NCBI GenBank assembly: GCA_030653355.1
Contig: JAURZN010000158.1
Location: 1 to 41,875 of the forward strand
Direction of reading: 5' to 3'
Source of the DNA: Gallionella sp.
GTDB taxonomy: Bacteria > Pseudomonadota > Gammaproteobacteria > Burkholderiales > Gallionellaceae
DNA: 41,875 nt
Part shown: positions 1 to 10,620 of the stretch, one piece after another
Numbering within the stretch: position 1 is the stretch's first letter
Layout of the letters: every line of letters starts with the position of its first letter
Program-made: the position numbers and the translations under genes
Notes under the pieces: model-generated
What the model was told of the DNA's origin: nothing
Databases searched by the model: none
Seen by the model: the letters and a program-made list of their open reading frames with translations, nothing else

Positions 1-19
1 TTTCATTTCACCACAATGC

Positions 20-50
20 AAAAAGGCTCACCTATTTCGGCAAGCCTTTT
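20..50 (-). terminator. Rho-independent terminator downstream of tRNA-Phe
   Basis: An 8-bp perfect stem (AAAAGGCT at 21-28 with AGCCTTTT at 43-50) encloses a 14-nt loop. On the minus strand it ends in a short T run (complement of 20-24). It starts 11 bases past the CCA end of tRNA-Phe, where an intrinsic terminator is expected. Confidence 0.75.
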
Positions 51-60
51 CAATATAATT

Positions 61-136
61 TGGTGGCCCGGGGCGGAATCGAACCACCGACACAAGGATT
101 TTCAATCCTCTGCTCTACCGACTGAGCTACCAGGCC
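61..136 (-). tRNA. tRNA-Phe (GAA)
   Basis: Read on the minus strand this 76-base segment folds as a complete cloverleaf. The 7-bp acceptor stem pairs GGCCTGG with CCGGGCC (one G-U). The D arm carries AGCTCAGTCGGTAGAGCA, the anticodon loop is TTGAAAA (anticodon GAA, phenylalanine) and the T loop is TTCGATTC. The 3' CCA is encoded (61-63). It closely resembles bacterial tRNA-Phe. It has its own promoter at 192-219 and a terminator at 20-50, so it is probably transcribed separately from groEL upstream. Confidence 0.97.
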
Positions 137-191
137 ATTTATAACACTCTGCGAAGACTGGCAGTAACGCTTCCAACCTTGAGAGCGGCGC

Positions 192-219
192 ATTATACCT
201 GTATCCATAAAAACAGCAA
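192..219 (-). promoter_or_regulatory. Sigma-70 promoter of tRNA-Phe
   Basis: On the minus strand TTGCTG (complement of 214-219) is followed after 16 bases by a perfect TATAAT (complement of 192-197). A G/C-rich stretch follows the -10, as in discriminators of stringently controlled stable-RNA promoters. The tRNA begins about 55 bases downstream, leaving a 5' leader for RNase P removal. Confidence 0.7.
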
Positions 220-227
220 CACCAATG

Positions 228-313
228 GCAAACCCCGCCGAATAACCAGCGACTCAGCCGCAGTTGTTTAGCGGCCTAGTCGAATGGCTAGTAGTTTCAT
301 CAGCGGGGTTTGC
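228..313 (-). terminator. Long nested inverted repeat downstream of groEL
   Basis: An 11-bp perfect inverted repeat (228-238 with 303-313) encloses a second stem: GACT (251-254) with AGTC (278-281), and GCCGC (257-261) with GCGGC (271-275). The structure lies about 30 bases past the groEL stop codon. Its minus-strand 3' side is followed by T-rich sequence that overlaps the tRNA-Phe promoter. It probably ends or protects the groESL transcript; the long loop is atypical for a simple terminator. Confidence 0.5.
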
Positions 314-342
314 ACAATTACCTGATTACCAGCGTAATCAAC

Positions 343-2132
<1,790 letters not shown>

Positions 2133-2133
2133 A

Positions 2134-2424
2134 TTAGGCTTCGACTACGCCGATGATGTCATCTTCGCGCATCGTCATATATTCTTGACCGTCCATCTTG
2201 AATGCCTGACCGGCATATTTGCCGAACAATACGCGGTCGCCCACTTTAACGGTCATTGCCTGCAATTTGCCGTCATCGCCCACTTTTCCATTGCCCACGG
2301 CGATAATTTCGCCCTGATCCGGCTTTTCAGTAGCCGCATCGGGAATGACGATACCAGAAGCGGTTTTACGCTCTTCTTCCATACGCTTGACGATGACACG
2401 ATCGTTCAAAGGACGAATTTTCAT
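2134..2424 (-). CDS. groES: Co-chaperonin GroES (Hsp10)
   Basis: This 96-residue protein forms the heptameric lid of the GroEL chamber. The start ([14 protein letters not shown]), the mobile-loop region with [19 protein letters not shown], and the C-terminal [12 protein letters not shown] match the family, as does the length. An AGGAG ribosome binding site lies just upstream of the ATG (GGAGATATAAGT before it). It is the first gene of the groESL operon. The leader between the promoter and the start codon can form a small hairpin around GGCG...CGCC. Confidence 0.98.
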   Translation of the reverse strand: MKIRPLNDRVIVKRMEEERKTASGIVIPDAATEKPDQGEIIAVGNGKVGDDGKLQAMTVKVGDRVLFGKYAGQAFKMDGQEYMTMREDDIIGVVEA

Positions 2425-2493
2425 ACTTATATCTCCTGACTCAAATGGGTTGAATTAAATGCAGAGGCGAAACACTCCGCCTGCAAGCGCTAA

Positions 2494-2522
2494 CAATGGG
2501 GATAGCGGCTTGCAATTTCAAG
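2494..2522 (-). promoter_or_regulatory. Sigma-32 (heat-shock) promoter of groESL
   Basis: On the minus strand CTTGAAA (complement of 2516-2522) is followed after exactly 14 bases by CCCCATTG (complement of 2494-2501). This matches the RpoH consensus CTTGAAA-N11-16-CCCCATnT almost perfectly. It lies 70 bases upstream of groES, as expected for a proteobacterial groE operon. Confidence 0.88.
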
Positions 2523-2536
2523 GGCGTAGATAAAAT

Positions 2537-3787
2537 TTATTTTATGACCGGCAGGGCGACTTTGTTATCTTTGCTGAACTGGTAGTCATGAAAGACGTGT
2601 TCGGCGGACAAAACCTGATAGGTACCGTCTTCGTTGCGATGTGTCGTGTCCTTGAGACGATAAGTGTAATGCCCGCAAGTCCAGAGATCATAGTTGCGCA
2701 TATGCGTGCACAGACAGGTCTTGTCCGGCACAGAATACTTCTTGTTATCAGGATTGGCCGCCACCACCCGGTTATAGGCATCGATATAGGCACACCCCCC
2801 GTTACCGTCGAGCAAATAGCCATAGGCTTCGCAATTCGGGCGTATGCCCGAACCGATTGCCGGACAGCCTTTGATCATGCGCATCGGATAGCCGGTGGGC
2901 GAAATCATATTGACTTCGATATCGTCTTCGCTGGCCTTGAAGTATTCCTGCTGTACCTTTTTGGGAATGCCGCATTCGTCGGCAACGGTGAAACGCGTCG
3001 CCACCTGCACCGCAGCCGATCCCGTCTCCAGATAACTTACCGCATCGCTGCCGGTAAAAATCCCGCCTGCCGGAATAACCGGAATATCCAGCTGTTCTTT
3101 TTTCAAAAAATCCTGTATCTCGATGACGATGGTGCGCAGATCATACTGCGCCCAGTCCATGCCAAAACCCAGATGACCGCCGGCCAGCGGTCCTTCCACC
3201 ACGACATAGTCAGGCAGGCGGCCTACCTTGGCATTCTTGCGCAGGAATAATTGCAATGCGCGTACCGAGGAAACGATAATACCCAGCTTCGCATCGTGAA
3301 AACGCGGGTGATCCTGCATCATCGCAAAGGAACCCAGGTGCAATCCGGCCGCCAGCGTAATCCCATCTATCCCCTCGTCCAGCGCGGCCAGCATGCGCGT
3401 ACGCAGCGTTTCGCGCGGCGCGTTCATGGTGAGTTTTTCCATGCAGTTGACGAAGATCATGCCATCGCCGCGTTTGGCTTCCATGGTGCTGCGCACATGC
3501 AAACGCGTCGCTTCGGCGACTTGCGCCAGATCGAACTGCACGATGGATTTATCCACCTGCATGATGTTCAATTTATATTGCTTCTGCTTTTCACTGACAA
3601 ATTTAGTCTTGTAGCGACGATCAGTCACGGTCGGCAGCATCGCATCGGAAATATGCCCGACACCGCCCAGACGCGCTGCTTCCAGAGCCAATTCCGCGGT
3701 GGAAATATCCACTCCCATACCGCCTATCATAATCGGCACCAATTCGCGCTTACCCAAGCGCAGGCGAAAATCATCTACACATTTCAT
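2537..3787 (-). CDS. NPD/nitronate monooxygenase-like FMN protein with Cys-rich C-terminus
   Basis: The first ~300 residues look like the FMN TIM barrel of the 2-nitropropane dioxygenase/nitronate monooxygenase family: IMIGGMGVDIS near the N-terminus, VEGPLAGGHLGFG with the histidine that is catalytic in true members, and IPAGGIFTGSDAV for phosphate binding. The last ~110 residues form an extension with six cysteines (311, 322, 335, 361, 363 and 374 counted from the upstream ATG), suggesting metal or Fe-S binding. I chose the ATG at 3787 because a GGAGG lies 9 bases before it; the alternative ATG at 3796 abuts that site. The substrate is unknown: nitronate oxidation is only the family default. 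It faces away from bioA across a 280-base gene-free gap. Confidence 0.75.
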   Translation of the reverse strand: MKCVDDFRLRLGKRELVPIMIGGMGVDISTAELALEAARLGGVGHISDAMLPTVTDRRYKTKFVSEKQKQYKLNIMQVDKSIVQFDLAQVAEATRLHVRSTMEAKRGDGMIFVNCMEKLTMNAPRETLRTRMLAALDEGIDGITLAAGLHLGSFAMMQDHPRFHDAKLGIIVSSVRALQLFLRKNAKVGRLPDYVVVEGPLAGGHLGFGMDWAQYDLRTIVIEIQDFLKKEQLDIPVIPAGGIFTGSDAVSYLETGSAAVQVATRFTVADECGIPKKVQQEYFKASEDDIEVNMISPTGYPMRMIKGCPAIGSGIRPNCEAYGYLLDGNGGCAYIDAYNRVVAANPDNKKYSVPDKTCLCTHMRNYDLWTCGHYTYRLKDTTHRNEDGTYQVLSAEHVFHDYQFSKDNKVALPVIK

Positions 3788-4064
3788 TGCTGCCATCCTC
3801 CCGCTACCGCCCCTGATTCAAAAACCGGGACGTTATAAATAATTGTATTTTGTACATATAAGACGCGAAGTCTGCCACAGATGGAGCAATACTGAAAGCA
3901 AAGCAATCATTGCCGTATACGTATTGCCGAATATCCTGTCTATTCAATAACTCATGCACCGCTTACGGCAACACCACACTTCGTTGCCGCAAAAAATACT
4001 GACGCAGGTGCGCGATTTATCCCACCGCACAAACTTAGTGCTGCGCGCAAATCACAAAATTCGT

Positions 4065-4070
4065 TATGAT
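4065..4070 (+). promoter_or_regulatory. Candidate -10 element directly before bioA
   Basis: TATGAT lies only 6 bases upstream of the preferred bioA ATG at 4077, and no Shine-Dalgarno sequence is visible. If this is the real -10, the mRNA would start at or very near the ATG (leaderless). No convincing -35 hexamer is present at the right distance, so the call is tentative. Confidence 0.35.
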
Positions 4071-4076
4071 TCGCCG

Positions 4077-5405
4077 ATGCAAGAACATACTTTAACCAAC
4101 GCCGATCTGATCAGTCGCAGCCTGGCTGCCGTCTGGCATCCGTGCTCGCAGATGAAACACTACGAAACTTTTCCGCTGATGCCAATCGCGCGCGGCCAAG
4201 GTGTATGGCTTTATGACTTTGACGGCAAGCGCTATCTGGACAGCGTCAGCTCATGGTGGGTGAATCTGTTCGGTCACAGCAACCCGCGCATCAATGCCGC
4301 GCTGCGCGACCAACTGGAAAAACTTGAGCATGTGATGCTGGCGGGCTTCACCCATGAACCCGTGGTCGAATTATCCGAACGATTGCGGGAACTCGCGCCT
4401 GAAGGACTGGGACATTGTTTCTACGGCTCGGACGGCGCATCGGCCACCGAAATTGCGCTCAAGATGAGCGCGCATTACTGGCGCAACAGCGGCCACCCGG
4501 ACAAGACACAGTTCATCAGCCTGCAAAACAGCTACCACGGCGAGACTCTGGGGGCGCTGTCGGTCACCGATGTCGCCTTGTTTCGCGACGCCTATGGCGC
4601 GCTAATCCGGCAACATGCGACCGTCATCAGCCCCGACTGGCGCAATGCCGAAGGCGGAGAAACTGCCGAAGCGTATGCGCTGCGCTGCGCCGAGGCACTA
4701 AAAACCCATCTGTACCACCATCATCACCAGCTTGCCGCCTTCATCATCGAACCGCTGGCACAAGGCGCAGCGGGCATGGCGATGTACCACCCGGCTTATT
4801 TGCGTCGCGCCCGCGAGCTATGCGATGAATATGGCGTACACCTGATCGCCGACGAAATCGCGGTCGGCATGGGCAGGACGGGGACGATGTTTGCCTGCGA
4901 GCAGAGCGGCATCAGCCCCGATTTTCTACTCATCTCAAAAGGCATCACCGGCGGCTATCTACCGCTATCCATCGTGATGACACGCGACAACATCTACCAG
5001 GCCTTCTACGCCGACGAGACGGCGCGCGGTTTTTTGCATTCGCATTCCTATACCGGCAACCCGCTGGCCTGCCGCGCCGCGCTGGCCACGCTGGATATCT
5101 TTGCGCAGGATGACGTACTGAACGCCAACCGCGCCAAAACCACCCTTTTCAACGACATCTTCCAGCCATTGCGCGAACACCCGGCAGTGTATAACTGGCG
5201 CAACACCGGCATGATCTGGGCGTTTGAAGTAGCGACACCCCACGGCGATTTCGCCCAGCGTTGCTTCACGCTGGGCTTACAGCACGAACTGCTGCTGCGT
5301 CCAATGGGCAACACCGTCTATTTCATGCCACCCTATGTGATCAACGAAGACGAGATACAACTGCTTACCACCCGCACCCTGACCATCCTGGCGGCACTCA
5401 CATGA
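4077..5405 (+). CDS. bioA: Adenosylmethionine-8-amino-7-oxononanoate aminotransferase BioA
   Basis: BioA is a PLP enzyme that converts KAPA to 7,8-diaminopelargonic acid using SAM as amino donor, the antepenultimate step of biotin synthesis. The 442-residue form matches the family: VWHPCSQMKHYE near the N-terminus, YLDSVSSWWVNLFGHSNP, the YHGETLGALSV substrate loop, DEIAVGMGRTG, the PLP lysine in LLISKGITGGYLPLS, and HSHSYTGNPLACRAAL. The frame is open back to 3954, but residues before MQEHTLTNADL have no family counterpart, so I start at 4077. Its TGA overlaps the dacB ATG. No other biotin gene is nearby. Confidence 0.95.
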   Translation: MQEHTLTNADLISRSLAAVWHPCSQMKHYETFPLMPIARGQGVWLYDFDGKRYLDSVSSWWVNLFGHSNPRINAALRDQLEKLEHVMLAGFTHEPVVELSERLRELAPEGLGHCFYGSDGASATEIALKMSAHYWRNSGHPDKTQFISLQNSYHGETLGALSVTDVALFRDAYGALIRQHATVISPDWRNAEGGETAEAYALRCAEALKTHLYHHHHQLAAFIIEPLAQGAAGMAMYHPAYLRRARELCDEYGVHLIADEIAVGMGRTGTMFACEQSGISPDFLLISKGITGGYLPLSIVMTRDNIYQAFYADETARGFLHSHSYTGNPLACRAALATLDIFAQDDVLNANRAKTTLFNDIFQPLREHPAVYNWRNTGMIWAFEVATPHGDFAQRCFTLGLQHELLLRPMGNTVYFMPPYVINEDEIQLLTTRTLTILAALT

Positions 5406-6856
5406 GACGCCTCGCACCCGCACTATTCGCCCTCTGCCTCGCCGCAGGCGCGCTGGCCACCCCCCTGCCCGCGACCGTCCGGCAAGAACTGAAAACAGCG
5501 GGCATCCCGCAATCCGGTGTTGCCATCGTGGTGCAGGAAGTCGGCAAGCACAGACCGCTGCTGCGCCTCAACGCCGCACAGGCTATGAATCCGGCTTCGA
5601 CCATGAAGCTGCTCACCACTTTTGCAGCACTTGACATGCTCGGCCCCGCCTATACCTGGAAGACCGAGGCGTATCTGGACGGCACGCTGGATAACGGTGT
5701 GCTGGATGGCGACCTGATCATCAAGGGCTATGGCGACCCCAAGTTCACCATCGAACAATTCTGGCTGTGGCTCGCCGAGCTGCGTTCGCGTGGATTACGC
5801 GAAATACGCGGCGATCTGGTGCTGGATCGCAGCTACTTCGACCTGCCGCCCTTTGATTCTGGCGCTTTCGACAACGACCCGGTACGCGCCTACAACGTAG
5901 GCCCGGACGCACTGCTGCTCAATTTCAACACCTTGCGGCTGCGCTACCTGCCAAACGGCAAGGCGCTCAACGTTGTTACCGAACCTCTTCTGGACGGAGT
6001 TACGCTGGACAACCAGCTCGCACCGCAACCGTCCGGCAGCTGCCGCAACTGGGACGACGGCATCCTCGTCGAGACTGGTGACAGCATCGTATTTCAGGGC
6101 GGTTATCCGGCCGAATGCGGAGAACGTGCGCACAACCTCAGCCTGATGCCGCACACCCGCTATACCGAGACCATATTCCGCGCACTGTGGAAGCAGCTGG
6201 GCGGCACGCTGCAAGGCGAACAGCGCGCAGGCATCGTTAGCACTGGCGCACAATTGTTCTCCACGCATCGTTCCGAACCGCTCGGCTCCACAATCCGTGA
6301 TATCAACAAATACAGCAACAACGTCATGGCGCGGCAAGTATTTCTGAGTCTGGGCGCCACCCCGCCCTTCACACCCCCTGCGAATATGGAGAATGAGGCG
6401 GTATCGGACCGCACGCCCGTCCTCACCGGCGAGCGACTATCCCTAGCACGCAGCATACAGACCGTACATGACTGGCTGAGCCGGCAACAACTGGATTACC
6501 CTGAACTGGTGCTGGAAAATGGCTCCGGGCTGTCGCGCATCGAACGCATCAGCGCTGCCCATCTGGCAACCTTGCTGCAACGCGCAGCCGTTCATCCGCT
6601 AAGCGCCGAATTTCAAGCCTCACTGCCAATACTGAGCGTGGATGGCACGATGCGCAAACGACTAAATGGGAGTTCGGCTTCCAGCCACGCACACCTTAAA
6701 ACCGGATCACTCGAAGGCGTCAAGACGCTGGCGGGCTATGTCCGCTCAAAATCAGGCAGGGAATGGGTGGTGGTGTTTTTTATCAGTCACCCGAACGCAA
6801 AATACGGCAAGGACGCGCAGGACGCGCTGATCGAGTGGGTGCAAATACGGCATTAA
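5402..6856 (+). CDS. dacB: D-alanyl-D-alanine carboxypeptidase/endopeptidase (PBP4, peptidase S13)
   Basis: A 484-residue periplasmic class C penicillin-binding protein that trims or cleaves D-Ala-containing peptide links in peptidoglycan. A signal peptide is evident (MRRLAPALFALCLAAGALA). The three active-site motifs are present: SxxK as S66-T-M-K69, SxN as SNN in the NKYSNNVMARQ segment, and KTG in HLKTGSLEG. The long insert between the first two motifs is typical of the S13 family. The frame is open upstream from 5261, but the signal peptide fixes the start at 5402, giving an ATGA overlap with bioA and likely translational coupling. Confidence 0.93.
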   Translation: MRRLAPALFALCLAAGALATPLPATVRQELKTAGIPQSGVAIVVQEVGKHRPLLRLNAAQAMNPASTMKLLTTFAALDMLGPAYTWKTEAYLDGTLDNGVLDGDLIIKGYGDPKFTIEQFWLWLAELRSRGLREIRGDLVLDRSYFDLPPFDSGAFDNDPVRAYNVGPDALLLNFNTLRLRYLPNGKALNVVTEPLLDGVTLDNQLAPQPSGSCRNWDDGILVETGDSIVFQGGYPAECGERAHNLSLMPHTRYTETIFRALWKQLGGTLQGEQRAGIVSTGAQLFSTHRSEPLGSTIRDINKYSNNVMARQVFLSLGATPPFTPPANMENEAVSDRTPVLTGERLSLARSIQTVHDWLSRQQLDYPELVLENGSGLSRIERISAAHLATLLQRAAVHPLSAEFQASLPILSVDGTMRKRLNGSSASSHAHLKTGSLEGVKTLAGYVRSKSGREWVVVFFISHPNAKYGKDAQDALIEWVQIRH

Positions 6857-6882
6857 AACGGTAAAAGCCACGCCGCTCGTCG

Positions 6883-6900
6883 ACGGGAGCTCGCTCCCCT
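6883..6900 (+). repeat. Short hairpin (GGGAGC/GCTCCC) after dacB
   Basis: GGGAGC (6885-6890) and GCTCCC (6893-6898) form a tight inverted repeat 28 bases past the dacB stop. No T run follows, so this is not a standard terminator. It looks like one of the small dispersed hairpin repeats found throughout this window. The rest of 6857-6967 shows nothing gene-like. Confidence 0.45.
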
Positions 6901-6967
6901 GGCACTTACATAAATCCAACGACATCAGTTAAAATCGTGTCACAAACCCGGTATCGGTCATCTCAAA

Positions 6968-8053
6968 TTAAAACAGATCTATGCTCCCCGATGCGACCTC
7001 TTTCAACACCCCTTCCTTGACCAGCGTATCGTAGTGACAGACGCGATTGCGGCCTGCATTCTTTGCTGCGTACAGTGAACTATCTGCACGGCTGATCACC
7101 TCCTGAGGGAGCACGCTTGGATCTGCGCCGCTGAAACCGATACTGATGGTGACATGACCCACCTGCGGGAACTCGAATTGTGCCAAGGTGTCCCGTGCGC
7201 GATCGAAAGCCCGCGTGGCCGCATCAAGGTCATTGGCTGCGATAATGGCAATGAACTCTTCACCGCCGTAGCGATAGAGCAAATCAGACTGTCGAAATGA
7301 CCTCTCAAGCAAACGTGAAACCATTATCAGCACTTCATCGCCGATGATATGCCCATAGGTGTCGTTAATTTTCTTGAAATGATCAACATCTATTACGCCC
7401 AGCCAGAAGGTATGCGGTATTTCGGTACGCTGCGAATCTTCATGGTTAGAGGCTTTTTCACGCATCTGTGCCGACAACAGGTTCCATAATCGGTCGAGAT
7501 TGATTTCAAGCGAGTAGCGGTTAAACAGGCCCGTGAGTTGATCGCGCTGACTGGTATCGAGCAACTCATAATAATTTGAAAAAACGTCGAGCGTGCCGTT
7601 GATAATGGAATCTTCGACGGGCGTCGTTCCACAGTCACGCTGGAAGACAAAGAACCCCCGCAATACGCCACCGCCACGCAGGGGATAACAGATGAGCCAA
7701 TCGTTCCCGACTTTGCGGCTGCTTGGCTTGCCTAGCATACGCACGCTATCTAGCAACTCCATGACGTCTTTGGGAATATTCCTGTCATTGGTCACTTCCT
7801 CGACGCGCTCTTTGACGCGATGCGTTCCGCTCCCTTCCGTTACCACCATACGGCTATAATTCAGCGAACGTAAAATCCCGCCATTGTCGTCAACCCGATA
7901 AAGAGAGGTCTCCAGCACGCCGAGGAGCGGACCCAGTGTGCGCAGCAGGCTCTGCTCCACCAGATAAGTATCGCGAATCGCGGTCATCGTCCCGAGCGTT
8001 TTTAATACGCCCTGCAACCCGGAGGTAGTAGTTTGCTTTCTTAAATCGGTCAT
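6968..8053 (-). CDS. Diguanylate cyclase (GGDEF) with N-terminal GAF-like sensor
   Basis: A 361-residue protein predicted to make cyclic-di-GMP from two GTP. Residues ~20-160 look like a degenerate GAF-type sensory domain, with no membrane segments, so it is cytoplasmic. The catalytic domain starts at DQLTGLFNRYS. It carries the metal site IDVDHFKKIND (~221-231), the active-site GGEEF at 263-267 and an intact inhibitory I-site RQSD (254-257) five residues before it, so product inhibition is expected. The C-terminus has ADSSLYAAKNAGRN, as in active cyclases. The input signal is unknown. The gene stands alone on the minus strand; the 148 bases to ubiD hold no gene. Confidence 0.92.
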   Translation of the reverse strand: MTDLRKQTTTSGLQGVLKTLGTMTAIRDTYLVEQSLLRTLGPLLGVLETSLYRVDDNGGILRSLNYSRMVVTEGSGTHRVKERVEEVTNDRNIPKDVMELLDSVRMLGKPSSRKVGNDWLICYPLRGGGVLRGFFVFQRDCGTTPVEDSIINGTLDVFSNYYELLDTSQRDQLTGLFNRYSLEINLDRLWNLLSAQMREKASNHEDSQRTEIPHTFWLGVIDVDHFKKINDTYGHIIGDEVLIMVSRLLERSFRQSDLLYRYGGEEFIAIIAANDLDAATRAFDRARDTLAQFEFPQVGHVTISIGFSGADPSVLPQEVISRADSSLYAAKNAGRNRVCHYDTLVKEGVLKEVASGSIDLF

Positions 8054-8201
8054 TTTTATCGTCCGTTGTTCGCGTTCTGTAAATAATTATTTTGAGTATG
8101 GTCGCGAGTTTAACACCCCCCCACGCAGTCAACAGATAAAGAGTAATAAGCAATGGCGCGGTCGCTTTGATCTGCTTTAATCACGGCAGGCACGCTACAA
8201 T

Positions 8202-9665
8202 TTACAGACCCAATTCGCTCCACATCGCATCCACCCTAGCCTTCACCGCTTCATCCATCACTATGGTCGTACCCCATTCGCGCTGTGTCTCGCCCGGCCA
8301 TTTGTTAGTCGCATCCAGCCCCATCTTGCCGCCCAAACCTGATACCGGGCTGGCAAAATCGAGATAATCGATCGGTGTGTTCTCGACCAGCAGGGTGTCG
8401 CGCACCGGATCCATGCGGGTGGTGATCGCCCAGATCACCTCCTGCCAGTTGCGGATATCGATGTCTTCATCCACCACCACGATGAACTTGGTGTACATGA
8501 ACTGCCGCAGATAAGACCAGATGCCGAACATCACGCGCTTGGCATGCCCGGCATATTGCTTCTTGATGCTGACGATGGCCATGCGATAACTACAGCCTTC
8601 CGGCGGCAGATAAAAATCTTCTATCTCAGGAAACTGCTTCTGCAGCAGCGGCACGAACACTTCGTTGAGCGCCACGCCGAGCATCGCCGGTTCATCCGGC
8701 GGCTTACCGGTATAGGTGGAATGGTAAATCGGGTCGCGACGCATCGTGATGCGTTCTATGGTAAACACCGGAAATTTATCCTGCTCGTTGTAATAGCCGG
8801 TATGGTCGCCGTATGGCCCTTCCATCGCCATTTCACCAAGATGAATCACGCCTTCCAGCACGATTTCAGCTGAGGCGGGAACTTGCAAATCGCTGCCCAG
8901 ACATTTCACCAGCTCCGTCTTGCTGCCGCGCAACAATCCCGCGAACTGATATTCAGACAGACTGTCCGGCACAGGCGTGACCGCACCCAATATGGTCGCC
9001 GGGTCAGCACCGATCACCACGGCGACCGGAAACGGCACACCGGGGTTTGCCTGACAATGATCGCGAAAATCCAGCGCCCCGCCGCGATGCGCGAGCCAAC
9101 GCATGATGACCTTATTCGGCGCTATGACCTGCTGGCGATAGATGCCGAGATTCTGACGCGATTTAGCAGGGCCTCTGGTCACTACCAACCCCCAGGTAAT
9201 CAGCGGCGCGACATCGCCCGGCCAGCAGTGCTGGATGGGCAGCCTGGACAAGTCCACCTCAGCACCTTCCCAGACCACATCCTGACAGGGCGCAGCAGAC
9301 ACCACTCTGGGCGACATGCTCAACACCTGCTTGAGCACCGGCCATTTATCCCATGCATCTTTCAGACCTTTAGGCGGCTCAGGTTCTTTCAGATAGGCCA
9401 GCAACTTACCCACCTCGCGCAATGCTCCGGTAGTTTCCTCTCCCATACCCAGCGCCACGCGGCGCGGGGTGCCAAACAGATTGGCAAGCACAGGCATCGT
9501 GTGCCCGGCCACATTCTCGAACAATATCGCCGGACCTTGCGCGCGCAACACCCGGTCGCATATCTCGGTCATTTCCAGATGCGTGGAGACCGGCGCGGTC
9601 ACGCGCTTCAATTCGCCAATTTTCTCCAGCTGCGCGATAAAATCACGCAAATCACGGTATTTCAT
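8202..9665 (-). CDS. ubiD: 4-hydroxy-3-polyprenylbenzoate decarboxylase UbiD
   Basis: UbiD removes the carboxyl group of 3-polyprenyl-4-hydroxybenzoate in ubiquinone synthesis, using the prenylated FMN made by UbiX. The 487-residue protein matches the family throughout: [22 protein letters not shown] at the N-terminus, [28 protein letters not shown], the [21 protein letters not shown] segment, and [17 protein letters not shown]. The frame continues to 9710, but those 15 codons lie in intergenic repeat DNA. I start at 9665, where AGGGAG precedes the ATG by 5 bases. Other ubiquinone genes (ubiC, ubiA, a UbiH-type hydroxylase) lie elsewhere in this window. Confidence 0.96.
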   Translation of the reverse strand: MKYRDLRDFIAQLEKIGELKRVTAPVSTHLEMTEICDRVLRAQGPAILFENVAGHTMPVLANLFGTPRRVALGMGEETTGALREVGKLLAYLKEPEPPKGLKDAWDKWPVLKQVLSMSPRVVSAAPCQDVVWEGAEVDLSRLPIQHCWPGDVAPLITWGLVVTRGPAKSRQNLGIYRQQVIAPNKVIMRWLAHRGGALDFRDHCQANPGVPFPVAVVIGADPATILGAVTPVPDSLSEYQFAGLLRGSKTELVKCLGSDLQVPASAEIVLEGVIHLGEMAMEGPYGDHTGYYNEQDKFPVFTIERITMRRDPIYHSTYTGKPPDEPAMLGVALNEVFVPLLQKQFPEIEDFYLPPEGCSYRMAIVSIKKQYAGHAKRVMFGIWSYLRQFMYTKFIVVVDEDIDIRNWQEVIWAITTRMDPVRDTLLVENTPIDYLDFASPVSGLGGKMGLDATNKWPGETQREWGTTIVMDEAVKARVDAMWSELGL

Positions 9666-9683
9666 AACAACTCCCTGGCTTTT

Positions 9684-9737
9684 AGCTTGTAGCTCGTAGC
9701 TGGTAGCCAACCCCGGTTTTGCTACCCGCTACAAGCT
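9684..9737. repeat. Nested inverted repeat between ubiD and the acyltransferases
   Basis: Three nested complementary pairs occupy this gap: AGCTTGTAGC (9684-9693) with GCTACAAGCT (9728-9737), GGTAGC (9702-9707) with GCTACC (9721-9726), and AACC (9709-9712) with GGTT (9715-9718). The 5' arm also holds three GTAGC-type direct repeats. It would form an RNA hairpin between the acyltransferase and ubiD coding regions, and it supplies the spurious upstream codons of the ubiD frame. Confidence 0.6.
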
Positions 9738-9750
9738 ACTGACTACCCGC

Positions 9751-10620
9751 TTAATAAAACTTCTTCTCGCCTTCCGGCCTGGTCTTGAAGCGCTTATGCA
9801 GCCAGAAATACTGTTCCGGCATTTCCAGTATGCGTTGCTCGATGAATTCGTTCATGCTGCGCGCATCGGCGACGGCATCGCCGCTCGGGTAATTCTCCCA
9901 CGCGGGATAAAAGGTCAGCACATACCCCTCGCCGCCCGGCAATATCCGCGTGACGCTGGGCACGACTTTCGCGTCAGCCATCTGCGCGATGCGTGACACC
10001 GAGGTCATGGTCGCTGCAGGCACACCGAAGAAGGGAATAAACACGCCATCCTTGACCCCCTGATCCTGATCGGGCGGATAGATGAACGGCATGCCCGCGC
10101 GCATACCCTTGAGTATGGGACGCAGCCCCTGCTGACGCGAATAGAGGTGCTGTTTGCGGAACCGGGCGCGCTTCCTTAACAGCAGGTCGGTCAAATAAAG
10201 GTTCTTCTGGTTGGCATACATACACACCGTGTCGGCATGCTGTGCGACCCATTGTCCGCCCGCATCCATGCCGATGAAATGCGGCGTGAGCAATATCGCC
10301 GATTTGTCTCTAATAGCCTCAAAATGCTCGACACCCTCGACGCGTATCAGGCTGCGGATGCGTTCGGCGCTCGACCACCACAAAATGCTGCGCTCAATAA
10401 TGCCGCGACCAAACATCTTGAAATGATCGCGCATCAGTTTCTTGCGCGCTTGATCGCTCATATCGGGAAAACACAGCTTCAAATTAATTTCACCCACGCG
10501 ACGGCGCTCCGCAGCCAGCAGGAAAAGCAGCATCCCGACACCCTTGCCGATGGCGACGATGAGGCGAAACGGCAGCCAGTGTATCAACCACAAAATAAAA
10601 ACACCCAGCCTCACCAGCAT
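9751..10620 (-). CDS. LpxL/HtrB-type lipid A acyltransferase
   Basis: A 289-residue inner-membrane enzyme of the lauroyl/myristoyl acyltransferase family, which adds secondary acyl chains to lipid A. An N-terminal hydrophobic segment (LGVFILWLIHWLPFRLIVAIG) anchors it. The HX4D motif is in TPHFIGMDAGG, and the acceptor-side segment PPDQDQGVKDGVFIPFFG is typical. The C-terminus ends PEQYFWLHKRFKTRPEGE as in LpxL proteins. The ATG at 10620 overlaps the TGA of the upstream paralogue by one base and has GGGAG in front; a GTG directly before it is an alternative. Which acyl chain or position it serves cannot be told from sequence alone. Confidence 0.9.
   Translation of the reverse strand: MLVRLGVFILWLIHWLPFRLIVAIGKGVGMLLFLLAAERRRVGEINLKLCFPDMSDQARKKLMRDHFKMFGRGIIERSILWWSSAERIRSLIRVEGVEHFEAIRDKSAILLTPHFIGMDAGGQWVAQHADTVCMYANQKNLYLTDLLLRKRARFRKQHLYSRQQGLRPILKGMRAGMPFIYPPDQDQGVKDGVFIPFFGVPAATMTSVSRIAQMADAKVVPSVTRILPGGEGYVLTFYPAWENYPSGDAVADARSMNEFIEQRILEMPEQYFWLHKRFKTRPEGEKKFY

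Noticed and set aside
2461-2493. CIRCE-like inverted repeat in the groES leader (TTAGCGCTT ... GAGTGTTTC)
   Set aside because: The halves match CIRCE only partly (7/9 and 6/9) and the spacer is 7 bases, not 9. The sigma-32 promoter explains regulation better.
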